Positions 46,901 through 54,142 of a stretch of 64,000 nt of DNA are shown here, piece by piece. Numbering within the stretch: the stretch's first letter is position 1; each line of letters begins with the position of its first letter. The notes below the pieces were generated by a model. It was not told the origin of the DNA and did not search any database. It saw only the letters and a program-made list of their open reading frames with translations. Origin of the DNA: Parashewanella tropica (lineage in GTDB: Bacteria; Pseudomonadota; Gammaproteobacteria; Enterobacterales; Shewanellaceae); NCBI RefSeq assembly GCF_004358445.1, contig NZ_CP037951.1, positions 855,501 to 919,500 on the forward strand, written 5' to 3'. Position numbers and translations under genes: made by a program.

Positions 46901-47923
46901 CAGTTTTGTGTTTTGAGATATGATTTCGGAGATGCTTTCTTTCACGAAAGCAACTTCGAGCAGTTTGATCCTGAGGCTGATGAAATTTCATTTGACCTTG
47001 AAGAGCAACGGAGCCGTGAAGGTTATGTTGCCCGTAACATCACATTGGGTAAGTCCGTTTCGAAAAGAACCGTAGAGCACTTTAGAAAAAGTCTCCGATT
47101 CCCAGCATTAACCATCTGGAATCATGACCACTCCCTTTCAGATTCAGATGTGCCTGAGCATTTTAGAAAAGCGATATTCAAAGGCACTAAAAACATCATA
47201 TCAATAATTGAGTCAGAAATTATGCCGGACACCCTTAAAGAGGAGCTTTTCTTCTTTCTGTGTTGTCTTCATAAGGATGCCCCTGAGATTGTTTATTCAA
47301 GACTCCTTGAAGCTGTGAAAGATAATACACTTTTAAAAAATTACAGAAGGCAAATTGCTCTCGCTATTGGTAATGCAGAAATGTCATGGCAACAAGAGTT
47401 GTTAGCGAGTGTTATAAACCCCATTGATAATAAAGGGCTAACCATATCAATTACCATGGAAATTTTATCTATAGCTCTTTGGCGTTCTCGTGCATTGATA
47501 AACAAGTTCTCCTACAAGGAATTAGAAAAACTAAATAAAGATCTATATTGTTGCTTAGAGTTCGATATCAAAAACATAATGATTGAAGCCAAAGGCCACC
47601 GTCATTGTCGTCGAATTGAAACACTTTGTAGGCATCTAGAAGCTCTTCTTGCTTTTTTAAGAACTCGTGAAAATGATGATGAAGAAATTAGAAGAATAAT
47701 GACTCCAGACAGGAAGCTAACGAAAAAGTACGTGAAATTGATAGATGATTTTTCAAAAATAGTCAAAGAAAATAATATCTTGCTTAATTCCCGTATCAAT
47801 TTACAAGTAGATAAGCCTGAAATATTTAGTAATTCACCGGATTTACTCTATGCATTAAGAATGTTTCTGACAGGTGAGAAAGGTGCAAATTCTATTTCAA
47901 TCACTTCAATTCAGGATGATTAA
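43925..47923 (+). CDS. DUF2357-like giant protein with internal cold-shock-like domain
   Basis: A 1332-aa protein, the last gene of the operon. The NSVDTAENRLLRAFLFRL segment (residues ~140-160) is typical of DUF2357/McrC-like proteins paired with McrB ATPases. Near residue 304-360, GKIKFIKPDKLFGFI followed by GSDLFFHKNN is a cold-shock (OB-fold) signature, suggesting RNA or single-strand binding. The C-terminal half is not recognised; I did not find a clear PD-(D/E)XK triad. The start directly follows the McrB-like stop. Confidence 0.72.
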   Translation: MMDDSFQIDSIESVYNGLNDNGEIKKQVQLMLWVRNWLTQASSFDPVSGHALNTDIVDFLDVVSKFVGNASPEDEIKDRIYRLVSHTKEAVLAIMEHTRDKILREHAMLPIHAAREVDSNSVQWLSRQPGRTLREKLSGKPYMKAVRRSNSVDTAENRLLRAFLFRLEQILVERQNVLSVATKDSCEELLVSLQRWFKTEDAAEIGNWGNLPPNNTLLQDKRYRKVWDAWLWLQSIDEKIIGDSKRLQRDILAVIYWSTLSLLNRSGRFRAAQQPIVLDYDDFSLAPQLPVRGYLFPLSDSKSKGKIKFIKPDKLFGFITSEDGSDLFFHKNNLSRKLDICSLTAGDEVSFIIGNNQQGECADDITLPAGIIFVDFNLKEDKWTITVGSDKYLLQVVSGSLLIEKTQDVKKILKIESSTLKGIPNEILSFVMDSQLEYSDSINSQSGPIWVESSVVDLCSIRPRFTNNTGSQTHLPFRLLQQHWPLKINGELEIDCGYAKSIVLHSDIETVSMRSLFSHSSTLPDATKSSASMFFTKKLSDYIKADKLTYLVPDWGNDFALEGIRRSINFYFNEATPLPKSIATIFAWQSSKKFVQDRVREKDFVLVVDSFDGGISITPVKAIYQKELHEILPETQGISWERHPTVIVPNKSIHDAVVRNLASNGCQTPQELFDLFGFDGLASDAGKTSFVNDNDWYHLPSSIREILTQGLELNLLSNKVIQDSLNYTKGNCRGVGVFILPLEDIIRKPNVRMGYKWLGSAWSPIKGCQTLNRWQDEVDDIALWCDHLPELSVRIVRDGHFENFYLVKDATVTSQSGRTVNIPLEELFTLPAGQTHYSFPLQQGKGNEELQFVAYLKSPALPLKKDTVCKLKMTYTYGADEPYELKFIPLDSAEAGFKSIRVEWRSVSEGKETVLENLPVPDFPNRKSWLDFQKFPKPKEDGKKFSDLLGWLEKEMEQVSNIFDFLEGNRSTRIYDDDVVEHWEWKEDRNGKQFCVLRYDFGDAFFHESNFEQFDPEADEISFDLEEQRSREGYVARNITLGKSVSKRTVEHFRKSLRFPALTIWNHDHSLSDSDVPEHFRKAIFKGTKNIISIIESEIMPDTLKEELFFFLCCLHKDAPEIVYSRLLEAVKDNTLLKNYRRQIALAIGNAEMSWQQELLASVINPIDNKGLTISITMEILSIALWRSRALINKFSYKELEKLNKDLYCCLEFDIKNIMIEAKGHRHCRRIETLCRHLEALLAFLRTRENDDEEIRRIMTPDRKLTKKYVKLIDDFSKIVKENNILLNSRINLQVDKPEIFSNSPDLLYALRMFLTGEKGANSISITSIQDD

Positions 47924-48014
47924 AGTATTATTTCTAGTGGTCGCTTAAATTGGCGGCCTCTGCCTATTACGTGAAGTACACTTAAGCCTTTATAACGTAG
48001 TCGTTGTCACGAAA

Positions 48015-48033
48015 TGGTCACGTTTTGGTCACA
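48015..48033 (+). repeat. TGGTCAC repeats near right end, candidate integrase arm sites
   Basis: TGGTCAC at 48015-48021 and TGGTCACA at 48026-48033, with a further TTGTCAC at 48004-48010. They lie about 80-100 bases inside the right attachment repeat and match the pair near the left end (6643, 6661). No gene is seen between 47924 and the tRNA. Confidence 0.5.
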
Positions 48034-48110
48034 GTGAAGGAGTAAGTGTCAAATTATGAGGAGATGATAAACACAGTTAGGACAGATAAAATTTAAAAAG
48101 TCCTTAAAAA

Positions 48111-48196
48111 ACAAAAGCCTCGCATTGCTGCAAGGCTTTCTGGAATTTGGCAGGGGTGGCAGGACTCGAACCCGCAACCGTCGGTTTTGGAGACCG
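48111..48196. repeat. right attachment repeat of the island
   Basis: Direct repeat partner of 6428-6513, 86 bases with one mismatch. Here it lies within and just beyond an intact tRNA-Trp. Bases 48113-48139 form the AAAGCCT/AGGCTTT terminator of the tRNA (read leftward). Confidence 0.95.
48113..48139 (-). terminator. tRNA-Trp terminator hairpin
   Basis: Read leftward, AAAGCCTTGC pairs with GCGAGGCTTT and is followed by T residues, nine bases beyond the tRNA CCA end. The left copy at 6430-6456 is the same hairpin. Confidence 0.75.
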
Positions 48197-48224
48197 CTGT
48201 TCTACCAGTTGGAACTACACCCCT
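48148..48224 (-). tRNA. trpT: tRNA-Trp (anticodon CCA)
   Basis: The 77-nt minus-strand sequence begins AGGGGTGTAG and ends CACCCCTGCCA with the acceptor arms paired, encoded CCA, GGTTCGAGTCC T-loop and anticodon loop CTCCAAA (anticodon CCA). This is tRNA-Trp. The 3' half is supplied by the island end and the 5' half by the chromosome, so the gene stays functional after integration. Confidence 0.95.
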
Positions 48225-48414
48225 GTGGACGAGGTGCATTATGCTCAAAGCCTTTATAAAGGTAAAGGACTTTTTTACTCTACCGTACTTAATTGCAGTT
48301 TTTTCAAACAAGTGGGGGCACTAAGTTATTTTTAGGATTAACATTTGGACAGTTCTATACAGAACATCGGTCAATTAGGTACACTGCTCGCAAAAGTTAA
48401 TTTAGAGGTAACCC

Positions 48415-48774
48415 ATGTTTATAATCCGCTGGATACTTGGTCGTTTGATCTTATTATTCAATTTCATTTTTGCACCAGCAAAACCAAATCATGATGCTGT
48501 AACCCAAGCAAAGTTAGATGAACTCACTAAAAATCTAAAGCTATACCAATATAATGCTTGTCCTTTTTGTGTGAAGGTACGTCGCGCGATTCGTCGCTTG
48601 GGATTAAACATTGAACTTGTAGATGCTAAACAAGAGCAACACCAACAAGAGCTAGTTACCCAAGGGGGTCGTTCAATGGTGCCATGTTTACGCATTGAGG
48701 AAGAAGGGAATGTGACGTGGATGTATGAATCGTCGGATATCATCACCTACTTAGAAGATTTAGCATCTAAATAA
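48415..48774 (+). CDS. glutaredoxin-like protein with N-terminal membrane anchor
   Basis: A 119-aa thioredoxin-fold protein. Residues 1-22 are hydrophobic (MFIIRWILGRLILLFNFIF), a likely membrane anchor. NACPFCVKVRRAI holds the CPFC redox pair, and the later MVPCL and YESSDIITYL match the glutathione-S-transferase N-terminal/glutaredoxin fold. AGAGGT precedes the ATG. It is the first chromosomal gene right of the island and is followed after 14 bases by the lipoprotein-like gene, so they may be co-transcribed. Confidence 0.88.
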   Translation: MFIIRWILGRLILLFNFIFAPAKPNHDAVTQAKLDELTKNLKLYQYNACPFCVKVRRAIRRLGLNIELVDAKQEQHQQELVTQGGRSMVPCLRIEEEGNVTWMYESSDIITYLEDLASK

Positions 48775-48788
48775 TAGAGGACGCTACT

Positions 48789-49214
48789 GTGACAGCACTT
48801 AGACTTGTACCTTTTATCTTTGCTGTTGGTTTAACTGCATGCAGCAGTAGCAAACCAAGTATTTCTGATGCTGATTATGCAGGGCAGGTAAGGGATAGTT
48901 TTACTACCGAAACTCGAACAGGTGGTTTAAAGCTCTTTACCTATAAGGTGTGGAGAACAACACCTTTAGTTGGAAAAAGTGAACTTCCCCATCAAAAGCG
49001 TTTGGATGCCAAGATGAAGTCTCGTTCTGAGTTAATTCGTGAGCAACGTGCTAGAGAAAGACGAATTGCTCAATGGGAGGCGGCTGTTGAATACGGATTA
49101 AAGCATACTTTGGAGCAAAGTCGCTATTGTAAAGAAGGCTACATCGAGTTAGATCGAACTGTATTAGATAACGAAGTCATGATTCGTGGTGAATGCCGAG
49201 ATGGTGAAGAATAG
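48789..49214 (+). CDS. predicted lipoprotein, GTG start
   Basis: A 141-aa protein with a signal sequence and lipobox-like VGLTACSSS near residue 18. The body has an Arg/Glu-rich helix (ELIREQRARERRIAQWEAAVEYG) and two Cys near the C-terminus (SRYCKEG, RGECRDG) that could pair. The start GTG at 48789 has AGAGGA upstream. I do not recognise the family. Confidence 0.7.
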   Translation: MTALRLVPFIFAVGLTACSSSKPSISDADYAGQVRDSFTTETRTGGLKLFTYKVWRTTPLVGKSELPHQKRLDAKMKSRSELIREQRARERRIAQWEAAVEYGLKHTLEQSRYCKEGYIELDRTVLDNEVMIRGECRDGEE

Positions 49215-49330
49215 CTCCAACTCGTTATATTGCAGTTTGTTTAATCGAGATCAAACTTCGGAGAGATAATACTTGAGTGAAATAGTCGGGATTGATAGTC
49301 TCGCTTCATCTATTGAAAGAGGTAATCCCC

Positions 49331-49459
49331 ATGACACAGAAAGAAAACACTGAAGCTCAAAATCAAGAAGCGACTGAACTAGAACAAAGCCCTGAGCTTG
49401 AGTCAGCACAAACTGAAGAGAAAGAAGCACCGTCATTCTGCTGTGGTTCTTGTTCTTAA
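49331..49459 (+). CDS. small CCGSCS-motif protein (42 aa)
   Basis: A 42-aa reading frame with an AGAGG ribosome site eight bases before the ATG. The body is Glu/Gln-rich and disordered, and it ends FCCGSCS. Small proteins with this C-terminal cysteine motif occur in marine gammaproteobacteria (the CCGSCS-motif family); their role is unknown. The cysteine cluster could bind a metal or be modified. Confidence 0.75.
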   Translation: MTQKENTEAQNQEATELEQSPELESAQTEEKEAPSFCCGSCS

Positions 49460-49461
49460 TA

Positions 49462-49622
49462 ATACCATTCGTACCAATAAACTATGCCATAGATAAAGCC
49501 TTAGCTTCACAACCACATCGTTGCAATTCCTCACCATAGCTATGGCTATGATTCGTCATTGCGCCTTGTTTTTGCTTCGCTAACGCTCTTCTATAAACAC
49601 AGTTTATTGATGTGAATGGTAT
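49462..49622. repeat. MITE-like element with terminal inverted repeats
   Basis: About 161 bp bounded by ATACCATTCGTACCAATAAA and its imperfect inverse (…TTTATTGATGTGAATGGTAT). No coding capacity. It begins three bases after the CCGSCS gene. It looks like a non-autonomous transposable or intergenic repeat of the chromosome. Confidence 0.65.
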
Positions 49623-49643
49623 AATCATCTGGATACAGATACG

Positions 49644-49670
49644 AAAAAAGGCGCTCTAAGCGCCTTTTTT
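49644..49670. terminator. bidirectional terminator after dacA
   Basis: AAAAAAGGCGC-TCTAA-GCGCCTTTTTT: a strong GC stem flanked by A and T runs, able to stop transcription of the leftward dacA unit and of rightward transcription from the CCGSCS side. Confidence 0.88.
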
Positions 49671-49693
49671 GATCGAGAGTTTCGATTGAATGA

Positions 49694-50857
49694 TTACTTA
49701 TCTGAAATCATCTTTTTGAAGTAATCCATTGCCTTACTAAATACACTTCCTTCTTTTACTTCGTTTAATGTAACCAGAGGGAATTGAGCGATTTCTTTTC
49801 CGTTAACTTGGAAGTAAAGGCGACCAACGGTTTCACCTTTAGCGATAGGAGCTTCAATTGGCTTAGTTAATTCAAACTTTGCTTCAACGTTTTTAGCGTT
49901 AGCACGGCTTACCGTGATTGGGGTATCCATGTTGACACCTAAATCAACGTTTGGACGATCACCGTACCAAATCTTTTGAGTAACAAAGGTATCGCCAGCC
50001 TTATATGGAACCAGTGTTTCATAAAAACGGAAACCATAGTTAAGTAGTTTTTTGCTTTCAGCACGGCGAGCGGTACTGCTACGAGTGCCCATTACTACCG
50101 AAATTAAACGCATGTTACCTTTGGTTGCTGAGGCGACTAGGTTGAAGCCTGCGCCTGATGTGTGACCGGTTTTAATACCGTCCACATTCATGCTTTTATC
50201 CCACAATAAGCTATTGCGGTTATATTGTTTGATGCCGTTAAATTTGAATGATTTCTCTTTGTAGATAGCGTACTCGTTAGGCACATCTCGAATTAAAGCA
50301 GCACCTAGCAATGCCATATCATAAGCGGTGGTTTTGTGTAGGTTTGAATCTAAACCATGTGAATTCTCAAAATGGCTGTCTTGCATACCCAGCTGTTTTG
50401 CCCATGAATTCATTAAATCAACAAACGCATCTTCTGTTCCAGCGATATGCTCGGCCATAGCTACACAAGCATCGTTACCCGATTGGATGATAATGCCACG
50501 GTTTAGGTCTGCGACACTGACTTTTTTGCCGACTTCAATAAACATTTTTGATGAATCAGGGAAGTTCTTAGACCATGCTTTTTTGGAAATCGTTACTTCA
50601 TCAGTATTTTTAATATTACCCACTTTCATTTCGTGACCAATCACATAACTGGTCATCATTTTGGTTAAGCTTGCAGGATTGAGAGACTCATAAGCGTTTT
50701 CTTCGGCAATGATTTTGCCTGTATTGTAATCCATCAATACATAGGCTTTGGCGGCAACTTTTGGAGCATCTGGAATGACAACGGGGGCTGCTAATGAAGA
50801 GAATGATACGAAAGAGAGCAGCAAGGCTTTACAAGAAAATTTAGAAAAATTCATCAT
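49694..50857 (-). CDS. dacA: D-alanyl-D-alanine carboxypeptidase (PBP5/6 type)
   Basis: A 387-aa penicillin-binding protein that trims peptidoglycan stem peptides in the periplasm. It has a signal peptide (cut near LAAP), SLTK (active-site Ser and Lys, about 63-66), SGND and KTGHTSGAG boxes, and a C-terminal amphipathic tail (VFSKAMDYFKKMISDK) for membrane attachment. The frame begins with TTG-ATG-ATG; I use the first ATG (50857). A MITE-like repeat lies 42 bases upstream and may carry or displace its promoter. It belongs to the wall gene group reading leftward. Confidence 0.95.
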   Translation of the reverse strand: MMNFSKFSCKALLLSFVSFSSLAAPVVIPDAPKVAAKAYVLMDYNTGKIIAEENAYESLNPASLTKMMTSYVIGHEMKVGNIKNTDEVTISKKAWSKNFPDSSKMFIEVGKKVSVADLNRGIIIQSGNDACVAMAEHIAGTEDAFVDLMNSWAKQLGMQDSHFENSHGLDSNLHKTTAYDMALLGAALIRDVPNEYAIYKEKSFKFNGIKQYNRNSLLWDKSMNVDGIKTGHTSGAGFNLVASATKGNMRLISVVMGTRSSTARRAESKKLLNYGFRFYETLVPYKAGDTFVTQKIWYGDRPNVDLGVNMDTPITVSRANAKNVEAKFELTKPIEAPIAKGETVGRLYFQVNGKEIAQFPLVTLNEVKEGSVFSKAMDYFKKMISDK

Positions 50858-50898
50858 CAATAAGACACGTAATTAGTTAAAAAAATGAAAAAGAAGAT

Positions 50899-51165
50899 TA
50901 GGGCGTATTGAACTTTCGTGATTATTTTTGCAGCGAAAAATTGGTTATCTTATGCAAGGCAGAGTTTGTGCTGTGTGGTTATTCCACATAAACAAACGAT
51001 AACGCAGCAGAAGTGACCAATTTACGCTGTCTTCGATGCTTTTGAGCACTTCCTGTTCTGTGTTGTGATCAGTTTGCTTAGGTGGCTAAGCTTCACTGCT
51101 CACGCCTTAAACAGAAAAGTGCTCAAATAGCACAAAATTTAATCCTGAAAGTTCAATACGCCCTA
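50899..51165. repeat. MITE-like element between rlpA and dacA
   Basis: About 267 bp with near-perfect inverted ends TAGGGCGTATTGAACTTTC (50899-50917) and GAAAGTTCAATACGCCCTA (51147-51165). It has no gene. A partial, degenerate copy of one end occurs at 57717-57800. It occupies most of the rlpA-dacA gap. Confidence 0.8.
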
Positions 51166-51244
51166 TAGTATAACATTAATCCAGTCATATATGACCGTCA
51201 AAAAGTTATAAGGTTCAGCGAAATAACAAATAAATCGTTCTATT

Positions 51245-52024
51245 TTACTCTGAAAGAATAAAACTTTTAGGGTAGCCGTCAGCTTTCAGTTTTTCGAGTA
51301 CCTTTTCTGCCAATATTGATTCACTCATTGGGCCAAGTTGTAATCGATAAAACCCTTTTACGGCTTGTAGCCTTGTCGATAATTGGTATTTTGTCTCTAG
51401 CCTCTTTGCTAAAGACGACAGTTTTATTTTATCTTTAGAAGCGACAAGTTGAATGAATAATTTGGCTTGAGTCGAAGAAGCTATTTGTGGATTGAGTGCC
51501 GATGGTGACTCGAAATGAATGGCCTCTATTTTCACATTAGCTACGCCTTGTTTGAGCATATCTAATTTGTATGCGGCTGCATAAGATAAATCGATGATCC
51601 TATCTTTATGAAAAGGCCCTCGATCATTCACACGCACTATCACAGATTTATTATTTGCTAGATTAGTGACTTTGACATAGCTAGGCAACGGCAAAGACTT
51701 ATGTGCTGCAGACATGGAGTACATATCATAAATCTCACCATTTGAAGTGTGATAGCCGTGAAATTTCTTCCCGTAATAAGAAGCTTTTCCTGTTTCCATA
51801 TAATCTTTAGCAGAAGGTAAAACCTGATATTGTTGGTTTAACACTTCATAAGTACGATTTCCTTGGCGTGAATGAGGTTCATACCTAGGATGGGCATCTT
51901 CGATTTGTGACAAATCAGGTGGATTAGTTGGCGCTTTATCATTACTTAACTTATAGCGACTACTGCTACAGCCTGTGATCAGCAAAGATAATATGACGGA
52001 AAATAACAGGCTATTTCTTATCAT
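51245..52024 (-). CDS. rlpA: septal ring lytic transglycosylase RlpA
   Basis: A 259-aa lipoprotein (LLITGCSSS lipobox) with a double-psi beta-barrel domain (GKASYYGKKFHGYHTSNGE, VRVNDRGPFHKDRIIDLS) and a C-terminal SPOR domain (about 180-259) that binds denuded glycan at the septum. The start overlaps the mltB stop by 14 bases. Length and order fit the conserved mrdA-rodA-mltB-rlpA cluster. Confidence 0.93.
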   Translation of the reverse strand: MIRNSLLFSVILSLLITGCSSSRYKLSNDKAPTNPPDLSQIEDAHPRYEPHSRQGNRTYEVLNQQYQVLPSAKDYMETGKASYYGKKFHGYHTSNGEIYDMYSMSAAHKSLPLPSYVKVTNLANNKSVIVRVNDRGPFHKDRIIDLSYAAAYKLDMLKQGVANVKIEAIHFESPSALNPQIASSTQAKLFIQLVASKDKIKLSSLAKRLETKYQLSTRLQAVKGFYRLQLGPMSESILAEKVLEKLKADGYPKSFILSE

Positions 52025-53006
52025 GAGCTTGCTTCAGTTGTTGGCTGAACTGGTACACTGCCATGGCGTACAATGGACTGCGGTTATAGCGTGTAATCAC
52101 ATAAAAGTTATTAAGACCAAGCCAATATTCTTTTGCTTTTGGTTGATCTAATGCGATAAGCATCGCGGGTTGAGATACATCAATATCCAAATTGTGTTTT
52201 AAAAAAACTTGTGATGACAAAATATCACTGGCTTTTAGTTTTAATCGTTCGCCACTCCAAACTTTCGCTTTTGGAGCAACATTGTTGTCGGTATTAAGCT
52301 CTAGAGCTACAGGTTGGCCTAATTGCCATTTATGCTTGTGTAGATAGTTCGCAACGCTTCCTATTGCATCAATTGGGCTACCAATAAGATCACGGCTGCC
52401 GTCTTTATCAAAATCCACAGCATAATGACGGTAGCTTGATGAAATGAATTGACCATATCCCATCGCGCCAGCGTATGAGCCTTTAAGCTTATTAATATCT
52501 AGATGCTCTTCCTTGACTAGCTGCATAAGGTTGCTAAGTTCACTGCGGAAAAATTTACCCCTAGGAGGATAATAAAACCCAAGCGTATATAGGGAATCTA
52601 AAACGGAATAACGCCCTAAGTAATTACCATAAAAGGTTTCAATACCAATAATGGCGACAATGACCTCGGGATCAACTTGAAATTGCTTAGAGGCTTTAGC
52701 AATTGTTTTTTCGTGTTCCTGCCAAAACTTCAATCCGGCATTTAGGCGTTTTTCAGTCAGAAAAAGTGGGTAATACTTGTACCAAGGTTTGGCTTCCCAT
52801 GGTTTAGTAATGGCATCTATGACTTCTTGATTGTATTTGGCTTGTTTTAGAAGTTGAGCTACTTCGGCTTTATCCATACCTTTATTCACTTGCTGATGAA
52901 TAAAGTCATTTTTTAGCTTTAATTCTGGTGCTGGTGGTACTGATGAGGCTGCACAGCCAGATATGCTTAACGCTAAAACAGTGCAAATAGAATGAATAAA
53001 GCGCAT
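52011..53006 (-). CDS. mltB: membrane-bound lytic murein transglycosylase B
   Basis: A 331-aa lipoprotein (LSISGCAAS lipobox). The catalytic Glu is in VAIIGIETFYGNYLG, and SYAGAMGYGQFISSSYR and GSRDLIGSPIDAIGSVANYL are conserved SLT/MltB segments. It cleaves glycan strands to anhydromuropeptides at the outer membrane. It lies between rodA and rlpA in the same direction. Confidence 0.94.
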   Translation of the reverse strand: MRFIHSICTVLALSISGCAASSVPPAPELKLKNDFIHQQVNKGMDKAEVAQLLKQAKYNQEVIDAITKPWEAKPWYKYYPLFLTEKRLNAGLKFWQEHEKTIAKASKQFQVDPEVIVAIIGIETFYGNYLGRYSVLDSLYTLGFYYPPRGKFFRSELSNLMQLVKEEHLDINKLKGSYAGAMGYGQFISSSYRHYAVDFDKDGSRDLIGSPIDAIGSVANYLHKHKWQLGQPVALELNTDNNVAPKAKVWSGERLKLKASDILSSQVFLKHNLDIDVSQPAMLIALDQPKAKEYWLGLNNFYVITRYNRSPLYAMAVYQFSQQLKQAHDKK

Positions 53007-53035
53007 AAAATAATCCTTTATGGAAGCTTAAAATA

Positions 53036-54142
53036 TCAACGGTTAATAAAGCGGCGGTGAGTACTTACACTCATTAAAATACCAAAGCCGATCATCAAGC
53101 TAATCATAGAAGTTCCACCATAGCTGATCAACGGCAATGGCACACCTACAACAGGTAAAATACCAGAAACCATTCCAATATTTACAAAGATATAAACAAA
53201 AAAGGTCAGTGTAATACTGCCAGCCAATAAGCGGGCAAAACTGGTTTGAGCACGTGATGCGATAACAAGCCCTCTTCCTATCACGTAGAGGTAAATGGTC
53301 AATAGGATAAGACTTCCAATTAAGCCAAACTCTTCGCCAATAACCGCAAAAATAAAGTCGGTGTGACGTTCAGGTAAGAACTCTAATTGAGATTGTGTGC
53401 CTTGAAGCCAACCTTTCCCCCATAAACCACCTGAGCCAATAGCGATTTGAGACTGAATAATATGATAGCCTGCACCAAGGGGATCTTTTTCAGGATCAAG
53501 TAACGTCAGTACTCGAGTACGTTGGTAATCGTGCATCAAATAAAACCAAAGTACAGGCAGAAAAGCGAGCACAGTACCTATGAGGCTAAACACGATTCTC
53601 CAGCTCATGCCTGATAAAAACAGCACGAAAATACCAGATGAAGCGACCAGAATCGAAGTACCAAGATCAGGCTGTTTGGCAATGAGTAATGTTGGAATTA
53701 GCAAGAGTATTGCGGCACCAGCTAGGTACCGTTTTTTAGGCGGTAACGGGAATTTACTGATGTACCAAGCCATAGTAATGGGAAAGGCCAACTTCAATAA
53801 TTCTGATGGCTGAAACTCCATAAAACCAATATTTAACCAACGTTGAGCCCCTTTATTCACTTCACCAAAAAAGTGAACACCTAAAAGGAGTACGACACCC
53901 GTGAGGTAGATGGGTAACGCCCATCGCCTTAGTACTTCAGGATTGATCTGCGCCATAAATAACATGGCACCTAACGCTAAGCCCATACGTACGGCTTGTC
54001 TCTCAACCATGGCAAAATTGGTACCACTGGCGGAATATATTGCAAATGCACCATAGACCATTAACGCTAAAAGGCCGATCAACAGCGGTAAGTCAATGTG
54101 CATGCGACGCCAGATATTTTGGCGATAGTGTCGTGAATTCAT
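53036..54142 (-). CDS. rodA: rod-shape determining glycosyltransferase RodA
   Basis: A 368-aa SEDS-family peptidoglycan polymerase with about ten membrane helices. Signature segments include [19 protein letters not shown] (catalytic Asp region) and [14 protein letters not shown] near the C-terminus. It overlaps mrdA by four bases and works with PBP2 in the elongasome. Confidence 0.96.
   Translation of the reverse strand: MNSRHYRQNIWRRMHIDLPLLIGLLALMVYGAFAIYSASGTNFAMVERQAVRMGLALGAMLFMAQINPEVLRRWALPIYLTGVVLLLGVHFFGEVNKGAQRWLNIGFMEFQPSELLKLAFPITMAWYISKFPLPPKKRYLAGAAILLLIPTLLIAKQPDLGTSILVASSGIFVLFLSGMSWRIVFSLIGTVLAFLPVLWFYLMHDYQRTRVLTLLDPEKDPLGAGYHIIQSQIAIGSGGLWGKGWLQGTQSQLEFLPERHTDFIFAVIGEEFGLIGSLILLTIYLYVIGRGLVIASRAQTSFARLLAGSITLTFFVYIFVNIGMVSGILPVVGVPLPLISYGGTSMISLMIGFGILMSVSTHRRFINR

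Larger units (their letters stand above)
6428..48196. mobile_element. genomic island integrated in tRNA-Trp
   Basis: The two 86-bp direct repeats at 6428-6513 and 48111-48196 bound about 41.7 kb that contains integrase, excisionase-like gene, two large tyrosine recombinases, an XRE regulator and two defence-like loci, but no housekeeping gene. The island restores the tRNA at its right end, which is classic tRNA 3'-end integration. Outside the repeats the genes are chromosomal (ahpC on the left, a glutaredoxin-like gene and wall genes on the right). No conjugation or phage structural genes are seen, so it would depend on helper functions for transfer. Confidence 0.93.
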
